From Gammaproteobacteria bacterium (GTDB lineage: Bacteria > Pseudomonadota > Gammaproteobacteria > Competibacterales > Competibacteraceae): a stretch of 64,000 nt of DNA. This document shows positions 63,715 through 64,000 of the stretch, one piece after another; positions within the stretch are counted from its first letter, which is position 1, and the number at the start of each line of letters is the position of its first letter. Made by a program: the position numbers and the translations under genes. The DNA lies in assembly GCA_024235035.1 (NCBI GenBank), contig JACKNE010000007.1, positions 62,001 through 126,000 on the forward strand, in the 5' to 3' direction. The notes below the pieces were generated by a model that saw only the letters and a program-made list of their open reading frames with translations, was not told the origin of the DNA and did no database searches.

Positions 63715-64000
63715 TTAATTCGATTCAGCCGGGGCTGGGGGTGGAGTCGGAGCCGCTGCCGTGGGTGCGGGTGTGGTCGCTTCCGCAGGCGCGGCTTCTA
63801 CCTTGATGCCGGATTCACCCAACATATAGACGATAGCATCCTTCATATTCCCTTCGGTCAGCGAAGGATCGCCACCCTTGGCAGGCATGGCGCGAATGCC
63901 GTTGAGCGCATGGTTGACCAGGGTATCCATGCCTTGTGCAAGGCGGGGTTCCCAAGCAGCTTTATCACCGACTTTGGGCGCACCTAGCGTGCCAGCGACA
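63715..64000 (-). CDS. Cytochrome c5, 3' part (gene runs off the window)
   Basis: The frame is open to the window edge and encodes GAPKVGDKAAWEPRLAQGMD and then NGIRAMPAKGGDPSLTEG, the second half of a cytochrome c5 domain with its axial Met in AMPAKGG. The CXXCH site must lie beyond base 64000. After the cytochrome fold there is an unusual tail of about 27 residues, nearly all Ala, Pro and Thr, ending ESN. This is a periplasmic or membrane-attached electron carrier. The ATG at 63930 is internal, not the start. Confidence 0.85.
   Translation of the reverse strand, partial: VAGTLGAPKVGDKAAWEPRLAQGMDTLVNHALNGIRAMPAKGGDPSLTEGNMKDAIVYMLGESGIKVEAAPAEATTPAPTAAAPTPPPAPAESN

Overview
The window reads as a contiguous, densely coded, GC-rich piece of a gammaproteobacterial chromosome. 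Supporting features are the dut-algC-argB block familiar from pseudomonads, RecBCD-type recC and recD, EpmA/EpmB-modified elongation factor P, QueA, DsbC, cytochromes c4 and c5, and a FimX-like protein. I cannot name the species from sequence alone. A Competibacter-like or related environmental gammaproteobacterium would fit, but that is inference. No rRNA, intact tRNA, CRISPR array, transposase or prophage was seen.

Layout. 0-8.2 kb: cytochrome c4 diverges from engB-recC, followed by a tiny OXLD1-type gene and dut-algC-argB. 8.2-13.4 kb: a TgpA-type transglutaminase converges on a gamma-carbonic-anhydrase/MoxR/DUF58 operon, then a periplasmic Cache protein. 13.6-20.6 kb: a 1005-aa coiled-coil membrane protein with internal tandem repeats, pgi with a good sigma70 promoter, and recD. 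20.7-28.5 kb: AmpG, a PAN-domain secreted protein coupled to an Smr protein, a glycine-repeat protein, cytochrome b561, a MITE-like insertion, and a TAXI/TRAP transporter with its DUF1850 partner.

28.7-33.8 kb: a translationally coupled three-gene operon made of a small helical protein, a 1176-aa multi-Ig-like protein ending in a HELGH metallopeptidase domain, and a signal-peptide protein. I cannot assign it to a described system, and it is the best candidate for something new. 33.8-37.5 kb: mutS and mazG. 37.5-48.3 kb: a complete-looking carbon-phosphorus lyase operon, phnF-D-C-E-E-G-H-I-J-K-L-M-(65-aa gene)-P, with a candidate Pho box in front of phnF. phnN is absent and PhnK carries a zinc-ribbon-like insert.

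48.4-54.7 kb: an AIM24/TIGR00266 protein, a GH31 glycosidase, dsbC, queA, and htpX with a heat-shock-like promoter. 54.7-64 kb: a FimX-like REC-PAS-GGDEF-EAL protein with degenerate motifs, then epmB/efp/epmA, which together make lysyl-modified EF-P. Between efp and epmA lies a diiron-type (ODP) domain fused to an active-looking GGDEF domain. The window ends with an Atm1-type ABC exporter and the 3' part of cytochrome c5.

Two kinds of small repeat are scattered between genes. One is a family with a GTAGGTTnnACTnAGGAAnGAA core, one copy of which has become the 3' end of the OXLD1-type gene. The other is a 142-bp nested palindrome with 10-bp terminal inverted repeats and an apparent 8-bp target duplication.
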